Made by a program: the position numbers and the translations under genes. 64,000 nt of DNA from Arenimonas donghaensis DSM 18148 = HO3-R19 (GTDB taxonomy: Bacteria; Pseudomonadota; Gammaproteobacteria; Xanthomonadales; Xanthomonadaceae), in the NCBI RefSeq assembly GCF_000743535.1, contig NZ_AVCJ01000050.1:1-64000 (forward strand), given 5' to 3'. Shown in pieces: positions 34,956 to 44,078 of this stretch; within the stretch, counting starts at the first letter, position 1, and the number at the start of each line of letters is the position of its first letter. The notes under the pieces are model-generated. The model was given only the letters and a program-made list of their open reading frames with translations, had not been told where the DNA came from and did not search any database.

Positions 34956-36233
34956 TCAGGCTGCCTCGGGGGCGGGCAGGTACTGCGGACGACGATTGCC
35001 CGGGCGCGCCATCAGCAGGTGCACGTCGCCAATGGAGCGCTCGATGAAGCCGCCCTCGCAGTAACAAAGGTAGAACTCCCACATCCGGATGAAACGCTCG
35101 TCGTAACCCTGGCGGCGCACTTCGTCGAGGCGATCGAGGAAGCGAAGGCGCCAGTGGCGCAGGGTCAGCGCATAACTCGGTCCGATGTCCTCGAGGTTGA
35201 CCAGGCGCAGGTCGCTGGCCTTGGCGGCGGCGCCGGTGAGGGCGCTGACGCTCGGTATGAAGCTGCCCGGGAAGATGAATCGCTTGATGAAGTCCACCGA
35301 GCCCAGCGCCTGCTGGTAACGGTGGTCCTCGATCGTGATCGCCTGGATCAGCGCCAGGCCGTCGGGCTTGAGCAACGAGGCGCACTTGGCCAGGTAGGTT
35401 TCCAGGTACTGGTGGCCGATGGCCTCCACCATCTCGATCGAGACCAGCTTGTCGTATTCGCCCTGCAGGTCGCGATAGTCGTTGAGCAACACCGTCACCC
35501 GGTCCGACAGGCCGGCCGCGGCCACCCGCTCCAGGGCCAGGGCGTGCTGTTCCCTGGAAATGGTCGTGGTGGTGACGCGGCAGCCAAAGCGCGAAGCGGC
35601 GTGCACCGCCAGGCCACCCCAGCCGGTGCCGATCTCGACCAGGTGATCGCTCGGCTTGAGGTCGAGCTTGTGGCAGATGCGCTCGAGCTTGCGCCACTGC
35701 GCCTGCTCCAGGCTTTCGTCCTCGTCGGCGAAGATCGCCGAGGAGTACATCATCGACTCATCCAGGAACAGTTCGAACAGCGGGTTGCCCAGGTCGTAGT
35801 GCGCGGCGATGTTGCGCCGGCTGCCGGCGCGGGTGTTGCGGCGCAGGGCGTGCCAGCCGCGCAGCAGCCAGCCGCCGACACGCGCCAGCCCGGTTTCCAT
35901 GGCGTCCAGGCGGTCGCGGTTGATGACCAGCAGGCGCACCAGCGCCACCAGGTCGTCGCAACGCCACAGGCCGTCCATGTAGGCCTCGCCGGCGCCGACC
36001 GAACCCTGGGCAGCGGCCGCGCGGTAAAAACCCGGGTCCAGCACTTCGATGCGCACGGCCAGGCCCGGGTCGCTGCCCAGGTTGACCGTGCCCAGCGCGT
36101 CCACCACCTGCACGCGGCCGCCCGCGAGGCCGTCGAGGGTGGCCAGCAGGCGCTGGCGCAGCGCGCGGTCGAGCGCGCCGTAGCGGGCGGCACGTTGCGC
36201 GGGGCTGGCCAGGCTGTCGGCGGTTGAACTCAT
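34956..36233 (-). CDS. Cyclopropane-fatty-acyl-phospholipid synthase family methyltransferase
   Basis: A 425-aa protein with the full CFA synthase layout: an N-terminal lipid-binding region (about 30-140) and a SAM methyltransferase domain with HYDLGNPLFELFLDESMMYSSA, the SAM motif VEIGTGWGGLAVHAA and the C-terminal FYLCYCEGGFIERSIGDV. Family members transfer a methylene or methyl group to the double bond of phospholipid acyl chains. Here it sits with a desaturase and a flavin oxidoreductase, like the methyltransferase of furan fatty acid synthesis. The start at 36233 gives MSSTADSLASP. Confidence 0.9.
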   Translation of the reverse strand: MSSTADSLASPAQRAARYGALDRALRQRLLATLDGLAGGRVQVVDALGTVNLGSDPGLAVRIEVLDPGFYRAAAAQGSVGAGEAYMDGLWRCDDLVALVRLLVINRDRLDAMETGLARVGGWLLRGWHALRRNTRAGSRRNIAAHYDLGNPLFELFLDESMMYSSAIFADEDESLEQAQWRKLERICHKLDLKPSDHLVEIGTGWGGLAVHAASRFGCRVTTTTISREQHALALERVAAAGLSDRVTVLLNDYRDLQGEYDKLVSIEMVEAIGHQYLETYLAKCASLLKPDGLALIQAITIEDHRYQQALGSVDFIKRFIFPGSFIPSVSALTGAAAKASDLRLVNLEDIGPSYALTLRHWRLRFLDRLDEVRRQGYDERFIRMWEFYLCYCEGGFIERSIGDVHLLMARPGNRRPQYLPAPEAA

Positions 36234-37003
36234 CGGGGACTCCGGGGCAGTGAATCGGGATGCGGATGGAAGGGCGTGCGTTTGAGCCAAAGGCGCGCGG
36301 CCTGCCAGTAGATCGCGGCGCCCACCTTCGCGGTAAGCAATGGATAACGCGCCAGGCATGAAGCCAGCGTGTTTCCGGTCAGTGGCCGGCGCTCGAGCAC
36401 CAGCGTGGCGTCGAATTCCCGCTGGTCATCCCGCATCACGTCCATGTGAACGCGCAGCGATTCATCCGGCGGCTGCAGGATCCAGCGATAACGCCGCTGC
36501 ATGGGCATGAAGGGCGAGACATGGAAGGCCTTGTCAAAGTCCCAGTGCAACACGCCGCCGTGGTCCTGGGCGTCGGCGACGTCGAGCAGGTAGGCGTGGC
36601 GCTGGTTCCAGGGCGTATTGGTGATCTCGGCAAGCACCCAGTCCAGGGTCACCCCGTCGTCGCCGTAGCCGTAGTAGAAGCTGACCGGGTTCATGGTCTT
36701 GCCGAAATAGCGGCCATGGGTCAGCAACCGGATCGGGCCGGTCGGTCGCTGGCCGCGCTGCCCCTGCACGTGGTCGCGCACGGCGACGTCGAGCGGCAGC
36801 GACGGGTCGCCGAAATAGTCGCGCCGGCGGAACTGCGCCAGGTTCGGCCGGTCCACCGACCAGAGCCAGCGGCCCGAGAACACCTGGTCGAGTTCGGCCA
36901 GGTCCAGGTACAGCTGGAACATGCGGTAGCGGAAGGCATGACCCACCGGCGCATGCCGCCGATGCCGCACCCAGCCTTCGTAGATGGCCGAATTCAGGCC
37001 CAT
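36230..37003 (-). CDS. DUF1365 family protein
   Basis: A 257-aa DUF1365 protein beginning MGLNSAIYEGWVRHRR, with the family segments HAFRYRMFQLYLDL, GKTMNPVSFYYGY and EITNTPWNQRHAYLL. The reaction is unknown; DUF1365 genes are nearly always next to a flavin amine-oxidase-like gene and a CFA-like gene, as here. Its first 10 nt overlap the end of the flavoprotein gene and its last 4 nt overlap the start of the CFA-like gene. Confidence 0.87.
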   Translation of the reverse strand: MGLNSAIYEGWVRHRRHAPVGHAFRYRMFQLYLDLAELDQVFSGRWLWSVDRPNLAQFRRRDYFGDPSLPLDVAVRDHVQGQRGQRPTGPIRLLTHGRYFGKTMNPVSFYYGYGDDGVTLDWVLAEITNTPWNQRHAYLLDVADAQDHGGVLHWDFDKAFHVSPFMPMQRRYRWILQPPDESLRVHMDVMRDDQREFDATLVLERRPLTGNTLASCLARYPLLTAKVGAAIYWQAARLWLKRTPFHPHPDSLPRSPR

Positions 37004-38238
37004 TGCACGCCCAGCGAACGCGCGACGTCGATGCCGCTGCGCAGGCCGTCCTCGTGGAAGCCATGACCCCAGTAGGCGCCGGCGTACCAGGTGCGGTTGA
37101 CGCCATTGACCTCGGCCCGGCGGGCCTGGGCGGCGACGCTGGCATGCGTGTACACGGGGTGATGGTAGTTCATGCGCGCCAGCACCTTGGCGGGGTCGAT
37201 CGCCTGGCCGCGGCCGAGGGTGACGACGAAGGGCTCCGGGCTGTCGAACGACTGGAGGTGGTTCATGCAATAGCTGACGGTGCAGTGGGCGTTTTGATCG
37301 CGCGGCACGTGGGCATTCCAGGCCGCCCAGGCCTTGCGTCGCTTCGGTAGCAGCCGGGCGTCGGTGTGCAGCACCGTTTCATTGGCCTGGTAGGGAATGG
37401 CGCCCAGCACCTCGCGCTCGGCCGGGCTGGGGTCGGCCAGCAGGGCCAGGGCCTGGTCGCTGTGACAGGCCAGCACGACCTGGTCGAATCGTTCGCTGCC
37501 CTGGTCGGTATCGATCTCCACCGCGGTCTCGCCGCGACGGATCCGGCGCACGGGGCTCGACAGCCGCACCTGAGCCGACCAATTTTTCTGCATGGCTTCG
37601 ACATAACGCGAAGAGCCGCCGCACACCACCCGCCACTGCGGCCGGTCGCTGATCTGCAGCATGTGGTGGTTGGCCATGAACGCCACCAGGTATTTGGCCG
37701 GGAACGCGAGGACCGACTGCGATGGGGACGACCACAGCGCCGAGGCCATCGGCACCAGGTGGTCCCGGGTGAACAGTTCCGAATAGCCGCCGTCCTGCAG
37801 GTATTGGCCGAGGGTGGGGCCTTCGCCGGCTTCGGCCAGCAGCGCCGGCGCTTCCCGGTAGAAACGCCGGATGTCGCCCACCATCCGCCAGAATCGCGGC
37901 GAGACCAGGTTCCGGCGCTGGCAGAACAGGCCGTCCAGGTCGGTGGCGTTGTACTCCAGGCCATTGCCCTCGTCGTGCACCGAGAAGCTCATGGTCGTCG
38001 GCTGGCTGGGGATGGCCAGCTCATCGAAGAGCCGGGTCAGCAGCGGATAGTTGCCCGGGTTGAAGACGATGAAACCGGAATCCACGCGATAGCTGCGGCC
38101 GGCCTGTTCGACGCGGTGCGTGTGGGTGTGGCCGCCGAGCCGGGACTCGCGCTCGAACAGCACCACCTCGTGCGCGCGCGAGAGCAGCCAGGCGGCGCCG
38201 AGGCCGGCGATGCCGCTGCCCACGACGGCGATCTTCAT
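36994..38238 (-). CDS. FAD-dependent amine-oxidase-like oxidoreductase
   Basis: A 414-aa flavoprotein with the N-terminal dinucleotide-binding motif VVGSGIAGLGAAWLL (glycines 7, 9, 12) and the adjacent LGGHTHTHRV. It belongs to the NAD(P)-binding amine oxidase/phytoene-desaturase-like group. In related operons this protein is proposed to desaturate or oxidise methylated acyl chains. The end HGFHEDGLRSGIDVARSL is typical for FAD closure. The start overlaps the desaturase stop by 4 nt (ATGA). Confidence 0.88.
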   Translation of the reverse strand: MKIAVVGSGIAGLGAAWLLSRAHEVVLFERESRLGGHTHTHRVEQAGRSYRVDSGFIVFNPGNYPLLTRLFDELAIPSQPTTMSFSVHDEGNGLEYNATDLDGLFCQRRNLVSPRFWRMVGDIRRFYREAPALLAEAGEGPTLGQYLQDGGYSELFTRDHLVPMASALWSSPSQSVLAFPAKYLVAFMANHHMLQISDRPQWRVVCGGSSRYVEAMQKNWSAQVRLSSPVRRIRRGETAVEIDTDQGSERFDQVVLACHSDQALALLADPSPAEREVLGAIPYQANETVLHTDARLLPKRRKAWAAWNAHVPRDQNAHCTVSYCMNHLQSFDSPEPFVVTLGRGQAIDPAKVLARMNYHHPVYTHASVAAQARRAEVNGVNRTWYAGAYWGHGFHEDGLRSGIDVARSLGVQWA

Positions 38239-39197
38239 GCCGGCTCCCGGCGGACGTTGCGCAGCGCCGCCGGAACCGGCCGCAGGTCGCTCACCAGGCC
38301 CAGCGCCGCCAGGGCGCGCAGTCCCAGGTAGGTCAGGTCCAGCTCCCACCAGGCAAAGCCCTGGCGGGCCGAGCCGGGAAAGTGGTGGTGGTTGTTGTGC
38401 CAGCCTTCGCCGAAGGTGAGCAGCGCCAGCAGCGCATTGTTGCGGCTGTCGTCGCGGGTGGCGAAGCGGCGGCTGCCCCATCGGTGGGCCAGGGAGTTGA
38501 TGGTGACCGTGACATGGAAGAGCACCACCGTGGACACGAAGAAACCCCAGACCAGGAGCTGCGGCCCGTTCGTGCCCAGTCCCGGGAAAGCCGTTTCCAA
38601 CCAGGCACCCAGGCCGAACAGGCCCGTGGCCAGCAGCACCGGCACCAGGATGTCGTAGCGATCGAGCAGGCGCAGTTCCGGGAAGCGCGCCAGGTCGCGC
38701 ACGGAATCGAGGTCCGTGCGGAAGGATCGCCGGGTCAGGAACCAGCCCATGTGGCTGTGCAGGAAGCCGTGGCGCGGCGAATGCACGTCGTGTTCGGTAT
38801 CGGCGTGGCGATGGTGGTGACGGTGATGCGCGGCCCACCACAGCGGCCCGCGCTGCACCGAGGCCGCGCCGACGAGGGCGAAGACGAACTGCACCGGTCG
38901 CGAGGTGCGGAAGGCCTTGTGCGAGAAGTAGCGGTGGTAGAAGCCGGTGATCGCGAACATGCGTGCCGCGTAAAGCGCCACCGCCGTCCCGAGCGCGAAC
39001 CAGGAGAACCCGACCCAGACCACGCCCAGGCAGGCCAGGTGCAGGCCGACGAAGGGCAGCACCCGCAGCCAGTCGATGCGGTCGGGGTCGCGGCCGTCCT
39101 CGACGGGCGCGGCGCCGGTGTCGAACCATAGCGCCAGCGCCTGCAGGGGGCGGCGCCAGCCGGTGGCGTGGGTAGGGGAGGGCGGCGTAGTCGGCAT
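38235..39197 (-). CDS. Membrane fatty acid desaturase
   Basis: A 320-aa acyl-CoA/acyl-lipid delta-9-type desaturase. The three di-iron histidine boxes are present: HRYFSH (88-93), HRHHHRH (125-131) and WHNNHHH near residue 270, between pairs of membrane helices. First gene of the seven-gene lipid operon. The start at 39197 (MPTTPPSPTHATGW) is chosen because the in-frame upstream part would run through the divergent pseudouridine synthase gene. It would supply the double bond on which the CFA-like enzymes act. Confidence 0.9.
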   Translation of the reverse strand: MPTTPPSPTHATGWRRPLQALALWFDTGAAPVEDGRDPDRIDWLRVLPFVGLHLACLGVVWVGFSWFALGTAVALYAARMFAITGFYHRYFSHKAFRTSRPVQFVFALVGAASVQRGPLWWAAHHRHHHRHADTEHDVHSPRHGFLHSHMGWFLTRRSFRTDLDSVRDLARFPELRLLDRYDILVPVLLATGLFGLGAWLETAFPGLGTNGPQLLVWGFFVSTVVLFHVTVTINSLAHRWGSRRFATRDDSRNNALLALLTFGEGWHNNHHHFPGSARQGFAWWELDLTYLGLRALAALGLVSDLRPVPAALRNVRREPA

Positions 39198-39285
39198 GGG
39201 CGAATGGTCGGCTTCACGCGGTGATGGGTCGGTGAACCGGGCCCCGGGCTGGCGCCACGCGCCCGGCCTGCGCCATGCTTCACGC

Positions 39286-40044
39286 ATGAACGCGCCGACG
39301 CGAAAATCCACGGGCAACACGCCACGACACGGCGTCGCCCGCGTGCTCTCGAAGCTGGGCCTTTGCTCGCGAACCGAAGCGGCGCGCTGGGTGGAAGCCG
39401 GACGCGTCGCGGTCAATGGCAAACCGGTCGGCGATCCGGAATTCCCCGTCGTCCAGGGACGTGATCGCCTTTCGCTGGACGGCAAACCGCTGGCCGCCGC
39501 CGGACGGGTGGTCATCGCACTCAACAAGCCACGCGGCCTGGTCACCACGGCCAGCGACGAGCGCGGACGCGACACCGTCTACCGCTGCCTGGAAGGCAGC
39601 GGCCTGCCCTGGCTGGCACCCGTCGGGCGTCTGGACCAGGCCAGCGAGGGGCTGCTGCTCATGGCCAACGACCCGGCCTGGGCGGCCGCGATCACCGACC
39701 CGGCGACCGGCCCCGACAAGACCTACCACGTGCAGGTGGATGCGGTGCCCGACGACTCCCGGCTGGCGCGACTGGTCGTGGGTGTCGACTGCGACGGCGA
39801 GCGCCTGGCGGCGAAATCGGCCCGCCTGCTGCGCAGCGGCGGCCGCACCGCCTGGCTCGAGATCGTGCTCGACGAAGGCCGCAACCGGCAGATCCGCCGG
39901 CTGCTGGCGGCTGAAGGCCTGCAGACCCGGCGCCTGATCCGGGTCGCCATCGGCACGCTGCCGCTGGGCACCCTGGCCAAGGGGGCTTGGCGTCGCCTCG
40001 ACGACGCGGAACTATCGGCATTGGCCCCGGTGGGCCGGAGATGA
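39286..40044 (+). CDS. RsuA/RluB-family pseudouridine synthase
   Basis: A 252-aa rRNA pseudouridine synthase. An N-terminal S4 domain (ARVLSKLGLCSRTEAARWVEAGRV region, about 17-60) precedes the catalytic domain with the active-site aspartate in GRLDQASEGLLL and the C-terminal GRNRQIRRLLAAEGL. It could modify 23S or 16S rRNA; the exact site cannot be read from the sequence. Divergent from the desaturase across 88 bp. The stop overlaps the GNAT gene start (ATGA). Confidence 0.9.
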   Translation: MNAPTRKSTGNTPRHGVARVLSKLGLCSRTEAARWVEAGRVAVNGKPVGDPEFPVVQGRDRLSLDGKPLAAAGRVVIALNKPRGLVTTASDERGRDTVYRCLEGSGLPWLAPVGRLDQASEGLLLMANDPAWAAAITDPATGPDKTYHVQVDAVPDDSRLARLVVGVDCDGERLAAKSARLLRSGGRTAWLEIVLDEGRNRQIRRLLAAEGLQTRRLIRVAIGTLPLGTLAKGAWRRLDDAELSALAPVGRR

Positions 40045-40547
40045 GCATGTCCGATCCGATATCCATACGCCGCGCCGAGCCCGAAGACTTCGCCGCGGTG
40101 CAGGCCATCTACGCCGCGCCCATCGCGCAGGCGGGCACCCTGCAGTTGCCGTTCCCCTCGCTCGACCTATGGCGGCAGCGGCTGCAGGCCGTGGACCCCA
40201 ACGCGCACCTGCTGCTGGCCTGCGTCGGCGGCGAGGTGGCCGGGCAACTGGGTCTTTACCTGTCGACGAACCCGCGCCGGCGCCACGTCGGCGACCTGGG
40301 CATGGGCGTGCGCGATGATTTCCAGGGGCGGGGGGTCGGCACCGCGCTGCTGAAGGCAGCGCTTGGGCTCGCCGATGGCTGGCTGCAGCTGCGCCGGCTG
40401 GAGCTGCAGGTCTACGCCGACAACGCGGCTGGCATCGCGCTCTACACGCGCCACGGGTTCGTCGAGGAAGGCCGCCATCGCGATTTCGCCTTCCGCGATG
40501 GCAGTTACGTGGACGCGCTGAGCCTGGCCCGGGTGAAACCGCGCTGA
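40041..40547 (+). CDS. GNAT family N-acetyltransferase
   Basis: A 168-aa GNAT-fold acetyltransferase. The acetyl-CoA loop is in GVRDDFQGRGVGTALLKAAL (pattern R/Q-x-x-G-x-G/A), followed by YADNAAGIALYTRHGFVEEG. The N-terminus ISIRRAEPEDFAAVQAIY is the usual first strand and helix. Substrate unknown. It is coupled to the pseudouridine synthase by a 4-nt overlap. Confidence 0.88.
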   Translation: MSMSDPISIRRAEPEDFAAVQAIYAAPIAQAGTLQLPFPSLDLWRQRLQAVDPNAHLLLACVGGEVAGQLGLYLSTNPRRRHVGDLGMGVRDDFQGRGVGTALLKAALGLADGWLQLRRLELQVYADNAAGIALYTRHGFVEEGRHRDFAFRDGSYVDALSLARVKPR

Positions 40548-40564
40548 CGGCGCGGCGGCTGGCC

Positions 40565-41764
40565 TCAGCCGCCGATGACGCCCAGTTCCCGGCCGACCTT
40601 GGTGAACGCGGCGATGGCGCGGTCCAGGTGTTCGCGGGTGTGGGCGGCCGACATCTGGGTGCGGATGCGGGCCTGGCCCTTGGGCACGACCGGGAAGAAG
40701 AAACCGATCACGTAGATGCCTTCCTCCAGCAGCCGGGTGGCGAAGGCCTGCGCCAGCGGTGCGTCGTAGAGCATCACCGGCACGATCGGGTGCACGCCGG
40801 GCTTGAGGTCGAAGCCGGCGGCGGTCATTTGCTCGCGGAAGTAGGCGGTGTTCTCCTGCAGGCACCCGCGCAGGTCGCCCGCGGTGGCCAGCATGTCGAA
40901 CACCCGGGTGCCCGCGGCCACCACGTGCGGCGGCAGCGAATTGGAGAACAGGTAGGGGCGCGAACGCTGGCGCAGCATCTCGATCACTTCCGCCCGGCCG
41001 GTGGTGAAACCGCCCAGCGCGCCGCCCAGGGCCTTGCCCAGGGTGCCGGTGATGATGTCGATCTTCTCCAGCACGCCCTTGACCTCGGCGCTGCCGCGGC
41101 CGGTTTCGCCCAGGAAGCCGGTGGCGTGGCACTCGTCGATGTGCACCAGGGCGCCGTACTTCTCCGCCAACGCGGTGATCTGGTCCAGCGGCGCGATGAA
41201 ACCGTCCATCGAGAACACGCCGTCGGTGGTGATCATGATCGTGCGCGCGCCGTCCGCCTTGGCCTGCTGCAGCTGCTTTTCCAGGTCGGCCATGTCGCAG
41301 TTGGCGTAGCGATAGCGCTTGGCCTTGCAAAGGCGCACGCCGTCGATGATCGAGGCGTGGTTGAGCGCATCGGAAATGATCGCGTCCTGCTCGCCCAGCA
41401 GCGGCTCGAACAGACCGCCGTTGGCGTCGAAGCAGGCCGCGTACAGGATCGTGTCCTGCTTGCCGAAGAAGCCGGCGATCTTCGCCTCCAGCTCCTTGTG
41501 CAGGTCCTGGGTGCCGCAGATGAAGCGGACGCTCGCCATGCCGAAGCCGTGGCTGTCGAGCGCGTCCTTCGCGGCCTGGATCACGTCCGGGTGGTCGGCC
41601 AGGCCCAGGTAGTTGTTGGCGCAGAAATTGAGCACCTTCGCGCCGTCGGCCAGCGCGATTTCGGCCGACTGCGGCCCGGTGATCACACGCTCGGATTTGA
41701 ACAGGCCCTGGTCGCGGATGGCGTCGAGTTCGGCGGCGTAGCGGGCGAGGTCGGACGAGGGCAT
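40565..41764 (-). CDS. kbl: Glycine C-acetyltransferase (2-amino-3-ketobutyrate CoA ligase)
   Basis: Kbl (399 aa) cleaves 2-amino-3-ketobutyrate with CoA into glycine and acetyl-CoA, the second step of threonine degradation. Alpha-oxoamine synthase features are [25 protein letters not shown] and the PLP lysine K244 in GTLGKALGG, the same number as in E. coli. In E. coli kbl and tdh form one operon; here tdh lies 2.3 kb away on the same strand with two unrelated genes between. Confidence 0.95.
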   Translation of the reverse strand: MPSSDLARYAAELDAIRDQGLFKSERVITGPQSAEIALADGAKVLNFCANNYLGLADHPDVIQAAKDALDSHGFGMASVRFICGTQDLHKELEAKIAGFFGKQDTILYAACFDANGGLFEPLLGEQDAIISDALNHASIIDGVRLCKAKRYRYANCDMADLEKQLQQAKADGARTIMITTDGVFSMDGFIAPLDQITALAEKYGALVHIDECHATGFLGETGRGSAEVKGVLEKIDIITGTLGKALGGALGGFTTGRAEVIEMLRQRSRPYLFSNSLPPHVVAAGTRVFDMLATAGDLRGCLQENTAYFREQMTAAGFDLKPGVHPIVPVMLYDAPLAQAFATRLLEEGIYVIGFFFPVVPKGQARIRTQMSAAHTREHLDRAIAAFTKVGRELGVIGG

Positions 41765-41876
41765 GGGCTGGGCTCTGGCAAGGACTGGGGCCGGCATTAT
41801 GCCAAGACCTGTTTGTTGCGCTGCAGCATCCCCTATGCTCCAGCCAGTGCTGCCCCTTCCACAAGGACCTGTCCCG

Positions 41877-42605
41877 ATGAAGACCCGCAAACTCCTGCCC
41901 TTCGCCCTGGCCGCCGCCCTGGTCGCGCTGCCGCTGGCCGCCGCCGCCCAGGACGAGGACGACGCTTCCGAAGAGGCGTCCATGCTCAGCTGGAACGCCG
42001 CCATCGCCACCGACTACATGTTCCGCGGCGTTTCCCAGACCGATGGCGAAGCCTCGCTGCAGCTCGGCGCCGACCTGGGCTTCGACAACGGTCTGTATGT
42101 CGGCGCTTGGGGCTCGAACGTCGACTTCGGCGCCGGTGGCCCGGACGTCGAGATCGATACCTACATCGGCTGGAACGTCGACCTGTCCGATCGCTGGAAC
42201 CTCGACCTGATGCTCAACCGCTACAACTACATCGGCGAGCAGGACGGCTACGGCGACATCGACTACAACGAGTTCATCGGCGTCCTGGCCCTGGACGAGA
42301 CCTGGTCGTTCACCCTGGGCTACACCAACGACGTCTACGCGCTCGACGACGACGGTTTCTATTACGCCGTGGGCGGCAGTTTCGACCTGGGCTACGACTG
42401 GGGGCTGGACGTCACCGTCGGCCACAGCACCTTCGGCTCGTCCACCGGCATCGAGGACTACAGCGACTTTTCGTTCTCGTTCAACCGCGACTTCGGGCCG
42501 GTCAACGCCGCCATCGGCTACTACGCCACCGACAGCGAGGGCGACGTCAACTTCGGCGACGCCGCCGACAACCGGTTCATGCTGACCCTGTCGATCGGAG
42601 GCTGA
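41877..42605 (+). CDS. TorF family putative porin
   Basis: A 242-aa outer membrane protein of the TorF/Gcw_chp family. A signal peptide ending in LAAAAQ precedes a beta-strand-rich barrel with alternating aromatic and acidic residues ([18 protein letters not shown] near the start, a family hallmark). Genes of this type occur next to Na+/solute symporters in some genomes, but not here. AAGGA lies somewhat far upstream (about 10 nt). It is divergent from kbl and ends at a terminator shared with the convergent gene. Confidence 0.85.
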   Translation: MKTRKLLPFALAAALVALPLAAAAQDEDDASEEASMLSWNAAIATDYMFRGVSQTDGEASLQLGADLGFDNGLYVGAWGSNVDFGAGGPDVEIDTYIGWNVDLSDRWNLDLMLNRYNYIGEQDGYGDIDYNEFIGVLALDETWSFTLGYTNDVYALDDDGFYYAVGGSFDLGYDWGLDVTVGHSTFGSSTGIEDYSDFSFSFNRDFGPVNAAIGYYATDSEGDVNFGDAADNRFMLTLSIGG

Positions 42606-42623
42606 TCCTCCGCGCGCCGCCAG

Positions 42624-42659
42624 GACGAAGGCCGCCGGCAAAGGCGGCCTTCGTCGTTT
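42624..42659. terminator. Terminator between the torF-like gene and a convergent gene
   Basis: GACGAAGGCCGCC (42624-42636) pairs perfectly over 13 bp with GGCGGCCTTCGTC (42643-42655), loop GGCAAA, followed by GTTTC. It lies between two genes that end towards each other and can serve both. Confidence 0.75.
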
Positions 42660-44041
42660 CAGTAGCCGGGTTCTTCGGCGTAGGGCGGGCGGCCCGGGTA
42701 GTCGCGGACCTGCACGAGCCGCCAGCCACGGGCCAGCAGTTCGATGCGTGCGGCGTCGGTGACGTGGCCCCCGACCAGCAGCCGGCGCTCGCCGGCATGG
42801 GCGAACACCTCCTGGTCCAGCCATCGCGCCATTTGCTCGTCCCAGTCCAGCCAGTCGAGCCCCAGAGGCAGCCAGAGCCCGCCCTGCGGATCCAGGTAGG
42901 CCACCCACGCGCCCTGCGTGACGAAACGACCACGGCGCGCCTCCGCGGGCAGGCTGGCGTCGAGCAGTCGCATGCCATTGACGACGAACCGGGCCTGCGG
43001 TTCATCGCCCGCCATCAGCGCCGTTTCGAGCAGCAGCTCGCAGCCGTCGTCCGGGTCCACCGCGTCGAGCAGGCGGACGAATTCCGATTGCAGCAGGGCG
43101 CCGTAGGCGCGGTCGCGCAGGAAGGTGCGACTGAGCAGGCCGTCCGTGCAGTGCAGCTCGAGGATGCCGGCGTTGACGCGCCGGACCTGGGCCGGCCGGG
43201 CCTTGAGCACCCACTGGTCCACTTGAACCGCCCGACCCAGCACCATCGTCGCCGGCCCGCCCAGCAGGCCCAGGACGTAACCCGACGCGTAGCGGCCGCT
43301 GGTTTCCGCCCAGGCCAGGCCATCGAGCTTCGGTGCCAGCAAGGGGTTGCGGGTGCCGGGATCGACGCCCAGCCGCACCGCCAGCGCGCGGCGGGCCGAG
43401 GCGTAACCCACTTCCTGCTCCGCCAGGCGCTCGGCTTCGCGGCCCAGGCGGCGCCAGAACCCCCGCCGCCGCTCCGGTGCATCGTCACCGGCCGCGCCCA
43501 GTGCCCCGCCCGGATTGGTGTAGGGCGAGCCCGAGTGCATCCAGTGTTCGTTGCCCATGTCGACCACGCGGCGCACGGACGCGCGCAGGCGCTGCCACTT
43601 TTCCGAGAAGTACCGGCCCACGCCCGCGGGCAGTCCCATGCCGGCCCGGGCCGGTTCGGCGGCGATGTCGCCGACCGCGGCCACCGGCACCAGGGCGCGT
43701 TCCCGCGCCGCGTCGGCGACCACGCCGCGCACGGTCGCCTCGTCCAGGGCCGCCAGCGCCGGCACTTCGCCGACCCGGACCGCCAGCTGCTCGACGCCGT
43801 CCACGGACAGGCTGCCCCAGTCGGTGTGCAGGGTGAAACGGGCAAGCCCGCCCCGGACCCGCGCCTCTTCCCCGACCGTCCAGCCGGGGCCCGCCAGCAG
43901 CGAGCCCTGCACCAGCGATGCGGCCGGTAGGGGCGTTTCGCGGGCAGGGTCCTCGGCCCGGGCCGGTGCCACGGCAATCGCGGCAAGTCCGGCAAGCGCC
44001 AGGGCCAGGGCGAGCGGCAGCGTGCCGACGGAGCGGCTCAC
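42659..44041 (-). CDS. Secreted protein of unknown function
   Basis: A 460-aa protein not recognised by family. It has a clear signal peptide (hydrophobic LALALALAGLAAIAV, cleavage near PARA-ED). The mature part contains an early beta-rich portion, a basic helix around FSEKWQRLRASVRRVVD, a hydrophobic stretch YVLGLLGGPATMVLG and a C-terminal half with many acidic and tryptophan residues (LDWLDWDEQMARWLD). No catalytic motif stands out. 37 nt separate it from the upstream tdh gene, so it may be co-transcribed with threonine degradation. Confidence 0.72.
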   Translation of the reverse strand: MSRSVGTLPLALALALAGLAAIAVAPARAEDPARETPLPAASLVQGSLLAGPGWTVGEEARVRGGLARFTLHTDWGSLSVDGVEQLAVRVGEVPALAALDEATVRGVVADAARERALVPVAAVGDIAAEPARAGMGLPAGVGRYFSEKWQRLRASVRRVVDMGNEHWMHSGSPYTNPGGALGAAGDDAPERRRGFWRRLGREAERLAEQEVGYASARRALAVRLGVDPGTRNPLLAPKLDGLAWAETSGRYASGYVLGLLGGPATMVLGRAVQVDQWVLKARPAQVRRVNAGILELHCTDGLLSRTFLRDRAYGALLQSEFVRLLDAVDPDDGCELLLETALMAGDEPQARFVVNGMRLLDASLPAEARRGRFVTQGAWVAYLDPQGGLWLPLGLDWLDWDEQMARWLDQEVFAHAGERRLLVGGHVTDAARIELLARGWRLVQVRDYPGRPPYAEEPGY

Positions 44042-44078
44042 GGTGGGTTCGGCGAATCCGGCGTCGTCGGGAAGGGGC

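Noticed and set aside
40628-43930. A 1100-codon plus-strand open frame opposite kbl and the unknown secreted protein
   Set aside because: Antisense to kbl, with no recognisable motif; high-GC shadow. The real plus-strand gene in the area is the torF-like porin in another frame.
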